Shown piece by piece: positions 6,848 through 14,463 of a stretch of DNA of 20,182 bases. Position 1 is the first letter of the stretch. Each line of letters opens with the position of its first letter. This stretch comes from JAVJPJ01 sp040217295 (GTDB lineage: Bacteria > Pseudomonadota > Alphaproteobacteria > Rhodobacterales > Rhodobacteraceae), in assembly GCA_964460185.1 (NCBI GenBank), contig CAYWTM010000058.1:1-20182 (forward strand), in the 5' to 3' direction. Below the pieces are notes generated by a model. It had not been told where the DNA came from, did no database searches, and saw nothing but the letters and a program-made list of their open reading frames with translations. Position numbers and translations under genes: made by a program.

Positions 6848-7518
6848 CCCGCACCGCGCACGGTCCGGATCGGATCGCCCTTGAGGCCGGATTTCAGCGC
6901 CTTGCGCAGGCGGCCCACATGGACATCCACCGTGCGGCTGTCGACATAGATGTCGCGGCCCCAGACGCGGTCAAGCAACTGTTCACGGCTCCAGACCCGG
7001 CCGGGACGTTCCATGAAGGCGGTCAAAAGACGGAATTCCGTCGGCCCGAGGCTCAGTAACTCGCCGCTGCGATACACGCGGTGTTCGGCCATATCCAACA
7101 TGATATCCTGGTATTGCAACCGCTCGCCCACGGCTGCGGGACGGGTCCGCCGCAGTTGCGTGCGCACGCGTGCCAGAAGCTCGGCCACCGAATAGGGTTT
7201 GGTGATGTAGTCGTCCGCCCCTGTTTCGAGGCCCCGCACCTTGTCGACCTCTTCGGACCGGGCCGACAGCATGATGATCGGGATGCGCGCGGTGTCTGCC
7301 CCCATTTTCAACTGGCGGCACACCTCGATGCCCGACACATTGGGCAGCATCCAATCCAGCACGATCACGTCGGGCGGCGTTTCACGCACCATGGCAAGCG
7401 CGATGTCGCCGGCCTCGGCGGTCAGCACCTGGAACCCTTCCGCCTCGATGTTGTAGGCCAGAACCTCACGCTGCGCGGGTTCATCTTCGACCACGAGGAC
7501 GAGCGGTTCGCCGGCCAT
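6832..7518 (-). CDS. phoB: Phosphate regulon response regulator PhoB
   Basis: A 228-residue OmpR/PhoB-type response regulator. The receiver domain (about 5-120) shows acidic pocket E11-D12, the phospho-acceptor D55 in VIVLDWMLP, S85 in MLSAR and K107 in TKPY. The winged helix (about 130-228) ends in IRTVRGAGYAL. The identity as PhoB is secured by its place as the last gene of the pst-phoU run and by the Pho box ahead of that run. Phosphorylated PhoB binds Pho boxes and activates phosphate-starvation genes, including this operon. There are only 3 bases between the phoU stop and this ATG, so translation is coupled. Its 3' end overlaps the convergent amidohydrolase gene, leaving no room for an intergenic terminator. 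Confidence 0.96.
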   Translation of the reverse strand: MAGEPLVLVVEDEPAQREVLAYNIEAEGFQVLTAEAGDIALAMVRETPPDVIVLDWMLPNVSGIEVCRQLKMGADTARIPIIMLSARSEEVDKVRGLETGADDYITKPYSVAELLARVRTQLRRTRPAAVGERLQYQDIMLDMAEHRVYRSGELLSLGPTEFRLLTAFMERPGRVWSREQLLDRVWGRDIYVDSRTVDVHVGRLRKALKSGLKGDPIRTVRGAGYALG

Positions 7519-7521
7519 GAC

Positions 7522-8238
7522 CTACACCTGCATCCCTTTGCCGGTCGACGTCATGTCCTGCTTTGGACGATCGTCGTCGGGCAGTTCACCGGTGACCAGA
7601 TAGATGACCTGTTCCGCGATCGAGGTCACATGGTCCCCCATCCGTTCGATGTTCTTGGCCATGAAATGCAGGTGCATGCAGGTGGTGATATTGCGCGGAT
7701 CTTCCATCATGAAGGTCAGGTATTCGCGGAACAGCGCCGAATACATCTGATCGACATCCTTGTCGCGCGCGCGCACGTCCGCCGCCAGGTTCACGTTGCG
7801 CTGGATATACGCATCAAGGGCGTCCTTCAGCATCAACTCGACTTGCCGGGCCATCCGCCTGAGCGACGCGCCGGTGCCGTTGATCGGTGGGTTTTCTATA
7901 ACAATTTCAGTACGCTTCGCGATGTTCTTCGCGTAATCCCCGATGCGTTCAAGGTTCGCAGAGACGCGGAAAACGGTCAGCACGGTGCGCAGGTCGCTGG
8001 CGATCGGTTGCCGCTGCGCGATGATGCGGGCGGCTTCCTCGTTGACCTGCTCTTCCAGGGCATCGATGGCCTTGTCGCCGGCGCGCAGGTTGCGGGCCAG
8101 GTCCAGGTCGCGCATCTCCAGCGCTATGGCCGAATTCGCGATGGCTTCCTCGACAAGCCCGCCCATGCGCATGATCTGCGCCTGGATGCCTTCGAGATCG
8201 CGATCGAAACCCGATACGATATGTTCTGAGTTCGGCAT
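7522..8238 (-). CDS. phoU: Phosphate transport system regulator PhoU
   Basis: A 238-residue, mostly helical protein made of two tandem PhoU domains. Each shows the metal-binding helix motif ExxxD: E97-R-I-G-D101 in LERIGDYAKNIAKR and E198-R-M-G-D202 in IERMGDHVTSIAEQ. PhoU acts in the cytoplasm between the PstSCAB transporter and the PhoR kinase, keeping PhoR off when phosphate is plentiful. ATG 8238 has the purine-rich GGGGAGA just upstream. It follows pstB by 33 bases and precedes phoB by 3. The C-terminal tail after YLVTGE (about 20 residues, charged and polar) looks unstructured. The call is firm from domain pattern and context. Confidence 0.96.
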   Translation of the reverse strand: MPNSEHIVSGFDRDLEGIQAQIMRMGGLVEEAIANSAIALEMRDLDLARNLRAGDKAIDALEEQVNEEAARIIAQRQPIASDLRTVLTVFRVSANLERIGDYAKNIAKRTEIVIENPPINGTGASLRRMARQVELMLKDALDAYIQRNVNLAADVRARDKDVDQMYSALFREYLTFMMEDPRNITTCMHLHFMAKNIERMGDHVTSIAEQVIYLVTGELPDDDRPKQDMTSTGKGMQV

Positions 8239-8271
8239 GGTGTCTCCCCTGCCCTTACATGCTCAACGCGC

Positions 8272-9069
8272 TTACCCGATCCGGCCGGTGATGTAGCTTT
8301 CGGTCCGGGGATCTTCGGGATTGGTGAAAATCTTGGATGTCTCGTCGTATTCGACCAGTTCGCCCAGATGGAAAAAGGCGGTCTTCTGGCTGACGCGGGC
8401 GGCCTGCTGCATCGAATGGGTCACGATCACGACCGAAAACCGGGTGCGCAATTCATCGATCAGTTCCTCGACCTGCGCGGTTGCGATCGGGTCAAGCGCG
8501 GAACACGGCTCGTCCATCAGCAGAACCTCGGGGTTGGTGGCGACCGCGCGCGCGATGCAAAGCCGTTGCTGCTGGCCGCCCGACAGGCCGGTCCCGGCCG
8601 CGTCGAGACGGTCTTTCACCTCGTCCCAGATCGCGGCGCGGCGCAGGGATTTCTCGACGATTTCGTCCAGTTCGGCCTTGGATGTCGACAACCCGTGAAT
8701 GCGCGGCCCGTAGGCCACGTTGTCATAGATCGATTTCGGGAAAGGATTGGGTTTCTGGAACACCATGCCGACCTTGGCGCGCAGCTGCACCGGGTCGACC
8801 TTGGCGTCATAGATGTCTTCGCCGTCCAGCGTGATCTCACCCTCGATGCGCGCGATGTCGATCGTGTCGTTCATCCGGTTCAGGCAGCGCAGAAAGGTCG
8901 ACTTGCCGCATCCCGACGGGCCGATGAAAGCGGTCACCGTCTTGTCGAGGATATCCACATTGACCGATTTGATCGCGTGGTTGGTGCCGTAATAGACATC
9001 AACATCGCGGGCCTGCATCTTGAAATTCCGGGTGTCCACATCACGCTCCGTCAGCCGCATATCGTTCAC
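8272..9069 (-). CDS. pstB: Phosphate ABC transporter ATP-binding protein PstB
   Basis: The ATPase of the phosphate importer, 265 residues from the chosen start. Walker A is GPSGCGKST (50-58), the Q-loop lies in VGMVFQKPNPFPKSIYDNV, the signature is LSGGQQQR (162-169), Walker B is VLLMDEP with catalytic E187, and the switch histidine is H218 in VTHSM. FQKPNPFP and MDEPCSALDP are typical of PstB. GTG 9069 (M-N-D-M-R-L-T-E-R-D) is preferred because GGAGGA lies 7 bases upstream. In-frame alternatives are ATG 9084 and GTG 9093 or 9096, the GTG at 9093 giving a GTGA overlap with the pstA stop. PstB binds the PstA and PstC cytoplasmic loops on the inner face of the membrane. Confidence 0.97.
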   Translation of the reverse strand: MNDMRLTERDVDTRNFKMQARDVDVYYGTNHAIKSVNVDILDKTVTAFIGPSGCGKSTFLRCLNRMNDTIDIARIEGEITLDGEDIYDAKVDPVQLRAKVGMVFQKPNPFPKSIYDNVAYGPRIHGLSTSKAELDEIVEKSLRRAAIWDEVKDRLDAAGTGLSGGQQQRLCIARAVATNPEVLLMDEPCSALDPIATAQVEELIDELRTRFSVVIVTHSMQQAARVSQKTAFFHLGELVEYDETSKIFTNPEDPRTESYITGRIG

Positions 9070-9089
9070 GTTACCATCCTCCATCGCGA

Positions 9090-10433
9090 TCACCACCGAC
9101 GCTCGAAGCGACGGCGCAGAAGCACGGCCACCGCATTCATGAAAATCAGGAACACGAGCAGCACGATGATCGCCCCGGAGGCCCTTTCCACAAAGGCAGG
9201 GTCCGAGCGCTGTGTCCAGTTGTAGACCTGCACCGGCAAGGCGGAGGCAGGATCGAAAAAGCCTTCGGGCGGGGCCGCAGGAAATTCCCGCACGAACGCG
9301 ACCATACCGATCAGCAGCAGCGGCGCGGTTTCCCCAAGCGCCTGCGCCAGACCGATGATGGTGCCCGTCAGGATGCCCGGTGCGGCCAGCGGCAGCACGT
9401 GGTGAAACACGCTTTGCATCTTGGACGCGCCCACGCCAAGGGCCGCTTCGCGGATCGATGGCGGCACGGCGCGCAGGGACGCGCGCGTGGCGATGATGAT
9501 CGTGGGCAACGTCATCAGCGTCAGCACAAGACCGCCCACGATCGGCGCGGATTGCGGCAGGCCCGCGAAGTTGATGAAGATCGCAAGGCCAAGGATGCCG
9601 AACACGATGGACGGCACGGCCGCAAGGTTGGAGATATTCACCTCGATCAGGTCGGTAAGCCGGTTCTTGGGCGCGAATTCCTCCAGATAGATGGAGGCTG
9701 CGACACCAATCGGCAGCGCCAGCGCCAGAACCACCAGCATCATGTAGAATGACCCGATGATCGCGATGCCCAGACCCGCCGCTTCGGGGCGCTGATCGGA
9801 GGCGTCGGGCGAGGTGATGAACGACCAGTTGAACCGCGTCTCCATCGCGCCTTGGTCCACCAGCGCTTGCGCAAGCAGCAATTGTTCGGGGCTGACGTTT
9901 CGATCCAATGCCGCGCTTTCCATGGTGACGCGGCCCTTGAAAAAGCCATCGATCCGCCCCCCGACCAGCATTTCCATGGTCAGCGTCTGCCCCACCAGGT
10001 CGGGGTTGGCCAAGACCATGCTCCGCAACTGTGCCGGGGCTTCCTCGGACAGCATCGCCGCCATGTCGCGGGGGCCAATATCATGGTCGATGCCCAGGTT
10101 TTCGACATGGTCGATATAGCTTTGCGCAAGGATGGGCAGGTAGCCAAAGGTCGTCACCCGCGCCATTTCCGCCGGGTCACGGTTTCCTGCGGGATCCAAC
10201 CGTTCAGCGGCAAGCGTCACCGGAAACGTGACATAAGTCTGCCGGAACGAGCTGAGCCCGTTGCCCAGGATCGAGATCAGCAACATCACCAGCGCAAGCA
10301 GGCCCACCGAAACGGCCGCGATCCCATAGGCGCGAAACCGGGTTTCGGCCTTGTTGCGCCGCCGGGTCCGCTCGTCTTCGGTGTAGAGCGACCGTTTGGG
10401 TGTCGGGGTCGCGTGTGCGGTGGCGTCGCTCAT
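9090..10433 (-). CDS. pstA: Phosphate ABC transporter permease PstA (long form)
   Basis: A 447-residue permease, much longer than the roughly 300-residue enterobacterial PstA. Residues 1-36 are polar and charged (TRRRNKAETRFRAY), helix 1 spans about 37-58, and then about 160 mostly soluble residues (60-220) match the extra N-terminal domain of alphaproteobacterial PstA (DUF3333 type). The classical permease core follows, with helices from about 222 onward and the PstB-docking EAA loop at about 329-352 (REAALGVGASKMQSVFHHVL). The C-terminus ends RRRFERRW on the cytoplasmic side. Its ATG overlaps the pstC stop (ATGA, 10430-10433), so the two permease subunits are made in step. Phosphate specificity comes from context. 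Confidence 0.96.
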   Translation of the reverse strand: MSDATAHATPTPKRSLYTEDERTRRRNKAETRFRAYGIAAVSVGLLALVMLLISILGNGLSSFRQTYVTFPVTLAAERLDPAGNRDPAEMARVTTFGYLPILAQSYIDHVENLGIDHDIGPRDMAAMLSEEAPAQLRSMVLANPDLVGQTLTMEMLVGGRIDGFFKGRVTMESAALDRNVSPEQLLLAQALVDQGAMETRFNWSFITSPDASDQRPEAAGLGIAIIGSFYMMLVVLALALPIGVAASIYLEEFAPKNRLTDLIEVNISNLAAVPSIVFGILGLAIFINFAGLPQSAPIVGGLVLTLMTLPTIIIATRASLRAVPPSIREAALGVGASKMQSVFHHVLPLAAPGILTGTIIGLAQALGETAPLLLIGMVAFVREFPAAPPEGFFDPASALPVQVYNWTQRSDPAFVERASGAIIVLLVFLIFMNAVAVLLRRRFERRW

Positions 10434-11890
10434 TCGTACTGCTCCCGGTATTTGCGCACGATGTAGAGCGCGAGAATGTTGAGGCCGAGCGTCAGCACGA
10501 ACAGCGTCAGGCCAAGCGCAAAGGCCACCAGCGCCTCGGGGCTGGAAAAATCGGTGTCGCCGGTGAGCTGGCCCACGATCTTGACCGTTACCGTGGTCAT
10601 GGCCTCGAACGGGTTGAGCGACAACGCGGCCCCTGCCCCGGCACCAAGGACCACGATCATCGTCTCGCCGATGGCCCGCGAGGCCGCCAGCAACACCGCC
10701 CCCACGATCCCCGGCAGAGCGGCCGGCAAGATCACCTGCTTGACCGTTTCCGATTGCGTCGCACCCAGCCCGTAAGACCCGTCGCGCAGGCTTTGCGGCA
10801 CTGAATTGATGATGTCATCGGACAAGGACGACACGAACGGGATCAGCATGATGCCCATGACGATCCCCGCCGTCATGACCGAGGATGACGACGTACCAAG
10901 GCCAAGGGGTTCGGCGAAGTAGTCACGCAGCATCGGCCCGACCGTGATCAGCGCGAACAGCCCGTAGACAATGGTCGGGATGCCCGCCAGCACCTCGAGC
11001 AGGGGCTTGGCGATCGACCGCACGCGCTTGGATGCGTATTCGGCCATGTAGATGGCCGCGAACAGGCCCACGGGCACCGACACCAGAAGGGCGATGATCG
11101 AGATATACAGCGTGCCCCACAGCAGCGGGATCAGGCCCAGGTCCGATCCGCCCTCAAAGGACGGGCGCCATTCAAGGCCAAAGAAAAACTCGGTCCACGG
11201 GTATAGCTGAAAGAAATTCCGCGTCTCGAACAGCATCGACATCACGATGCCGAGCGTCGTCAGGATCGCGATGGTCGAGGCCAGCATGAGAATCGACAAG
11301 ATCGCCGCTTCGACCGCATTGCGGGCGCGGAATTCCTTGTTGGTGCGCATGTAGCCATAGGCAAATCCGAGCACCGCCAGGACCAGAACGATTGCGGTCA
11401 TCGCGGTGTTGCCCGTCGCGCTGAGCGTGCGGTACCGCTGTGCGGCCTCCAGCACGTTGGGCGACACGTCACTGCCAAGCGCAACGCCAACCTGGCCCAA
11501 AAGCGCGCGGATATCGGTGGCGTCACTGTCGAGGTCGCGCGCATCGCCCGATGACAACGCACCATTTGCGATAGCGGCTTCGATTCCGTCGGCAACGCGG
11601 CGGACATCGCTCATGATCAGGCTGCGCGCGCCAGCATCGGACGCAGCGGTGTCCGTGATCATGCCCGTGACCGTATTCTCGATCACCGAAGGCTGAACAA
11701 CCAACCAGATGCACAGCACCAACAATGCAGGAACAATCGCCAGGATCGCAACGTTCGATCCATAGTAATTCGGAAGCGAATGCAAGATACGCGCGTTTCC
11801 GCCGGCACTGGCGATGGCGCGCTTGCGTCCCAGGACAAAGCCCACCGATCCGATGATCAGGACAATGACGACGATCCAGAGTAGTGGCAT
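10430..11890 (-). CDS. pstC: Phosphate ABC transporter permease PstC (long form)
   Basis: A 486-residue inner-membrane permease, longer than the roughly 320-residue enterobacterial form. The N-terminal extension has helices at about 1-20 and 47-67, a soluble segment (70-160), and further helices at about 163-181 and 195-219. This fits the PstC N-terminal domain found in alphaproteobacteria. The transporter core (about 255-480) has the PstB-docking EAA loop at about 370-395 (DGSYGLGATQSETVKQVILP). ATG 11890 has GAGG 7 bases upstream. It is separated from pstS by 94 bases that contain a strong hairpin, and overlaps pstA by 4 bases. Together with PstA it forms the channel for phosphate delivered by PstS. 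Confidence 0.96.
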   Translation of the reverse strand: MPLLWIVVIVLIIGSVGFVLGRKRAIASAGGNARILHSLPNYYGSNVAILAIVPALLVLCIWLVVQPSVIENTVTGMITDTAASDAGARSLIMSDVRRVADGIEAAIANGALSSGDARDLDSDATDIRALLGQVGVALGSDVSPNVLEAAQRYRTLSATGNTAMTAIVLVLAVLGFAYGYMRTNKEFRARNAVEAAILSILMLASTIAILTTLGIVMSMLFETRNFFQLYPWTEFFFGLEWRPSFEGGSDLGLIPLLWGTLYISIIALLVSVPVGLFAAIYMAEYASKRVRSIAKPLLEVLAGIPTIVYGLFALITVGPMLRDYFAEPLGLGTSSSSVMTAGIVMGIMLIPFVSSLSDDIINSVPQSLRDGSYGLGATQSETVKQVILPAALPGIVGAVLLAASRAIGETMIVVLGAGAGAALSLNPFEAMTTVTVKIVGQLTGDTDFSSPEALVAFALGLTLFVLTLGLNILALYIVRKYREQYE

Positions 11891-11938
11891 GGTCAGACCT
11901 CGTGGCTAGGCGTCGACGGCGGGATCGAAACAAATGGA

Positions 11939-11973
11939 CAGGGCGGGCCCGTAATGCCTGTGGGCCCGCCCTG
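11939..11973 (-). terminator. 12-bp perfect hairpin between pstS and pstC (leaky terminator or 3' stabiliser)
   Basis: On the minus strand CAGGGCGGGCCC, an 11-base loop, then GGGCCCGCCCTG form a perfect 12-bp stem starting 11 bases after the pstS stop. It is followed by a loosely T-rich run (TCCATTTGTTTC), not a solid T tract. Solute-binding-protein genes are often followed by such structures, which let the first gene be expressed above the membrane subunits by partial termination or by protecting the upstream mRNA. That role here is inference from position. Confidence 0.6.
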
Positions 11974-11984
11974 CAAGGGGGTGC

Positions 11985-13025
11985 TTACATGTCGCCCATT
12001 GCGACTTCGTTCATCACCGTCGCCTGCACTTCGGCAAGCTCAGGGTCAGACACGAGGCCATAGGCCGCCAGCGGGCCGAACGGGCCTGCGATGTCGTCGG
12101 AGACGAAGAACTCGGCGTACTCCTTGACGCCGGGGATCACGCCGATATGCGCCGCCTTGATGTAGAAGAACAGCGGGCGCGAAACCGGGTAGAGGCCGGA
12201 TGCGATGTTGTCCACGGTCGGCTCGATGCCGCTCATGGTGGCAACCTGCAGGCGGTCGGTGTTGTTTTCGTAGAATGCCAGGCCAAAGACGCCCAGACCT
12301 TCGGGGTTGGCCGAAATACGGGCCAGCGTTTCGGTGTAGTCGCCATCGATGTCGACCGACACGCCGTCGGCGCGGATTTCCATGCAGGCTTCTTCGGCTG
12401 CATCTTCATCCATGCCCATGCCCATCATGGCTTCCATGGCGCCGCTGTCTTCGCAGCCCTGAAGGATGACGTTTTCGTCGAACACTTCACGAGTGCCGTG
12501 GCGGGTGCCGGGGATGTAGGCGGCGATGTCCTGGTCGGGCAGGTCTGCGCGCACCTCGGACCAGTTGGTGTTGGGGTTGGCAACCATGGCGCCATCAACC
12601 GGAAGCTGGGACGCCAGCGCCAGGTACCAATCAGACGGAGTGAATTCGAAGGACGGGCCGTTGATGTCGGAGGCGAACACGATGCCATCATAGCCAAAGC
12701 GCACTTCGATGATGTCGGTCACACCATTTGCGGCACAGGTTTCGATTTCATTGGCGCGGATCGACCGCGACGAGTTCGCGATATCGATGGTGTTTTCGCC
12801 AACACCTTCGCAGAACCGGCGCAGACCGGTGGAGGACCCGCCCGATTCAACGACCGGCGTCGGGAAGTCGAAGTTTTCGCCAAAGGCTTCGGCGACGATC
12901 GACGCGTACGGCAGAACGGTCGAGGATCCGGCAATCTGAACGTTGTCACGGCTTTGCGCCGCGGCAGCGGTTGCGGAAACGGCCGCAACGGCAAGTGCGG
13001 AAACGGTAAGTTTTGCGAGCGACAT
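11985..13025 (-). CDS. pstS: Periplasmic phosphate-binding protein PstS
   Basis: A 346-residue phosphate-binding protein. Residues 1-23 are a Sec signal peptide (MSLAKLTVSALAVAA, then SATAAAA, likely cleaved before Q24). Phosphate-loop signatures are visible: IAGSSTVLPY (31-40), SGGSSTGLRRFCEG (61-74), IANSSR (82-87) and the PGTRHGTRE stretch (172-180). Four cysteines (C72, C97, C191, C214) could form two disulfides. Residues about 192-218 are methionine-rich and acidic (GAMEAMMGMGMDEDAAEEA), an unusual surface segment. ATG 13025 is chosen because it opens the signal peptide and has GGAGAG 7 bases upstream; the frame extends further but that part lacks signal-peptide character. It is the first gene after the Pho box and the high-affinity receptor for PstCAB. 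Confidence 0.97.
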   Translation of the reverse strand: MSLAKLTVSALAVAAVSATAAAAQSRDNVQIAGSSTVLPYASIVAEAFGENFDFPTPVVESGGSSTGLRRFCEGVGENTIDIANSSRSIRANEIETCAANGVTDIIEVRFGYDGIVFASDINGPSFEFTPSDWYLALASQLPVDGAMVANPNTNWSEVRADLPDQDIAAYIPGTRHGTREVFDENVILQGCEDSGAMEAMMGMGMDEDAAEEACMEIRADGVSVDIDGDYTETLARISANPEGLGVFGLAFYENNTDRLQVATMSGIEPTVDNIASGLYPVSRPLFFYIKAAHIGVIPGVKEYAEFFVSDDIAGPFGPLAAYGLVSDPELAEVQATVMNEVAMGDM

Positions 13026-13116
13026 GAAAGAGCTCTCCCAGTGTTTCAAGACATCGCGGACCAGGCGTTTTCCTGCATCCGTCCGGTCCCGCCTAAAGCG
13101 CGTGCGCAATGCTTTT

Positions 13117-13145
13117 GTGACAGCTACGTAACGGTTTTATGACAC
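13117..13145 (-). promoter_or_regulatory. Pho box (PhoB-binding site) of the pstS-pstCAB-phoU-phoB operon
   Basis: Read on the minus strand, three 7-base units spaced by exactly 4 bases are present: GTGTCAT (13145-13139), CCGTTAC (13134-13128) and CTGTCAC (13123-13117), each followed by a 4-base AT-rich or mixed spacer (AAAA, GTAG, AAAA). The outer units match the CTGTCAT-type half-site of PhoB, and the 11-base period is the known Pho box layout. It ends 92 bases before the pstS ATG. A good -10 is not obvious downstream, as is common for PhoB-dependent promoters with weak core elements. Confidence 0.85.
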
Positions 13146-13157
13146 CCGCCACTTGGG

Positions 13158-13175
13158 GCCGCCTTTCATGGCGGC
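13158..13175 (-). terminator. Short hairpin after phoR, weak candidate terminator
   Basis: GCCGCC and GGCGGC form a 6-bp stem around a 6-base loop, about 29 bases after the phoR stop and just before the Pho box. There is no T run after it on the minus strand, so termination here is doubtful and read-through from phoR into pstS is possible. Confidence 0.25.
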
Positions 13176-13203
13176 GAATTGTCGGAACACAAGTCGCCTG
13201 TGG

Positions 13204-14286
13204 CTATTCCCTGGGCAAAAGCACCGAAAAAACACTGCCTTGACCGGGCTCGGATTGAATGCGCAACCGGCCCCGGTGGCGATTGATGATATGTTTCACG
13301 ATCGCCAACCCAAGCCCGGTTCCGCCCATGGCGCGGCTGCGATGGGTATCGATTCGGTAGAAACGTTCGGTCAGTCGCGGAAGGTGCAAAGGGTCGATTC
13401 CCTCACCCTTGTCGATCACATCGGCGCGCAACACCGGGCCCTTGATGTTGCCGCTGCCTTCTTCCCACCCGAGCCGCAGCACGACCGGCCGCCCTGCCCC
13501 CCCGTATTTCAAGGCGTTCTCGGACAGGTTCAGGAACACCTGCATCAACTGATCCCGGTCCCCCCTGATCCGGAACTGGGCTCCTGCATCGCCCATGAGC
13601 AATGCAGGGTCAGTCTGCGTCGTCTCAAGCGTGATCGTGCTGTCCTGATCCTCGGCAGCCGGGCGGAGCGCCGCCATCACCCCTTCCAGAACCGCCCTCG
13701 CATCGACGATATCGGCCGGGCGCTGGCGTTCTTGCTGTTCAACCTTCGAAAGCGACAAAAGATCGGAGACAAGCCGGTTCATGCGCCGCGCCTCGTCTTC
13801 CATGATCCCCAGGAAACGGGCGCGCGCGGCCGCGTCGTCCTTTGCCGGGCCACGCAAGGTTTCGATGAACCCCATGACCGCCGTCAGAGGGGTGCGCAAT
13901 TCGTGGCTCACATTGGCGACGAAATCACGTCGCATTTCCTCGGCCTCGCGCAGATGTGTCACGTCGGAGAAATGCAGAAGCAGCGCCTTTGGCCCACCCG
14001 AGATCGAGTTGCTTTCAATAGGCGTTATCCGCACGCGGAACTGCGTCTCGCCGGTCTGGTCGGCCAGTTGCATCCGCGCCTCGCCAGCGGGCGCGCCCGC
14101 CTGAATCGCTTCGATCCGACCCAGCAGACCGGGTTGCCGCAGGACCGTGGCGCAGCTTCGCCCGACGATCCAATCACCCAACAGCCCCCGTGCCGCAGCA
14201 TTGCACGCGGCGACCTGCCCGCTTGCTGACAGGAACAGCATCGGTTCGGGCACGGCGGCAATCACGTCTTCGAGTTGGCTTTCCAC
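13204..14286 (-). CDS. phoR: Phosphate regulon sensor kinase PhoR (apparently without membrane segments)
   Basis: A histidine kinase of about 360 residues. Residues about 4-115 form a PAS-like domain (EDVIAAVPEPMLFLSASGQ, then VAACNAAARGLLGDW), followed by HisKA with H128 in FVANVSHELRTPLTAVMGF, an N-box ending in LNLSENALKYGG, the G1 motif DKGEGI (about 292-297) and the G2 motif GTGLGL (about 322-327). It phosphorylates PhoB and is held off by PhoU and the Pst transporter. No hydrophobic helix long enough to span a membrane is seen, unlike enterobacterial PhoR. GTG 14286 is preferred because GGAG lies 8 bases before it; GTG 14295 is 3 codons upstream with poorer spacing. It is transcribed ahead of, and outside, the Pho-box-driven operon. 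Confidence 0.94.
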   Translation of the reverse strand: MESQLEDVIAAVPEPMLFLSASGQVAACNAAARGLLGDWIVGRSCATVLRQPGLLGRIEAIQAGAPAGEARMQLADQTGETQFRVRITPIESNSISGGPKALLLHFSDVTHLREAEEMRRDFVANVSHELRTPLTAVMGFIETLRGPAKDDAAARARFLGIMEDEARRMNRLVSDLLSLSKVEQQERQRPADIVDARAVLEGVMAALRPAAEDQDSTITLETTQTDPALLMGDAGAQFRIRGDRDQLMQVFLNLSENALKYGGAGRPVVLRLGWEEGSGNIKGPVLRADVIDKGEGIDPLHLPRLTERFYRIDTHRSRAMGGTGLGLAIVKHIINRHRGRLRIQSEPGQGSVFSVLLPRE

Positions 14287-14372
14287 AGGCGTCACTCCGC
14301 CGCTGACGGAACCATCTACAGATCGGGTCTGGTAGTGCTTAGCTGGATTTTGGCCCGGAACACAACGAACTT

Positions 14373-14451
14373 GGGCGGCATGCCTGGTCGTGGGGCGTGG
14401 TTTCGTGCGCGATTGACCACCGGCCCCGAGCCCCGACGCGGCATGCCCGCC
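14373..14451 (-). terminator. Long imperfect inverted repeat between the PLP enzyme gene and phoR
   Basis: GGGCGGCATGCC (14373-14384) and GGCATGCCCGCC (14440-14451) are near-complementary, and pairing continues inward through TCGTGGGGC against GCCCCGACG. This gives arms of roughly 22 bases around a GC-rich loop that can fold further. It begins 13 bases after the PLP-enzyme stop, where a terminator would be expected, but no T run follows. It may be a 3'-end structure for that gene. Confidence 0.4.
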
Positions 14452-14463
14452 CGCCTGCCCCGC

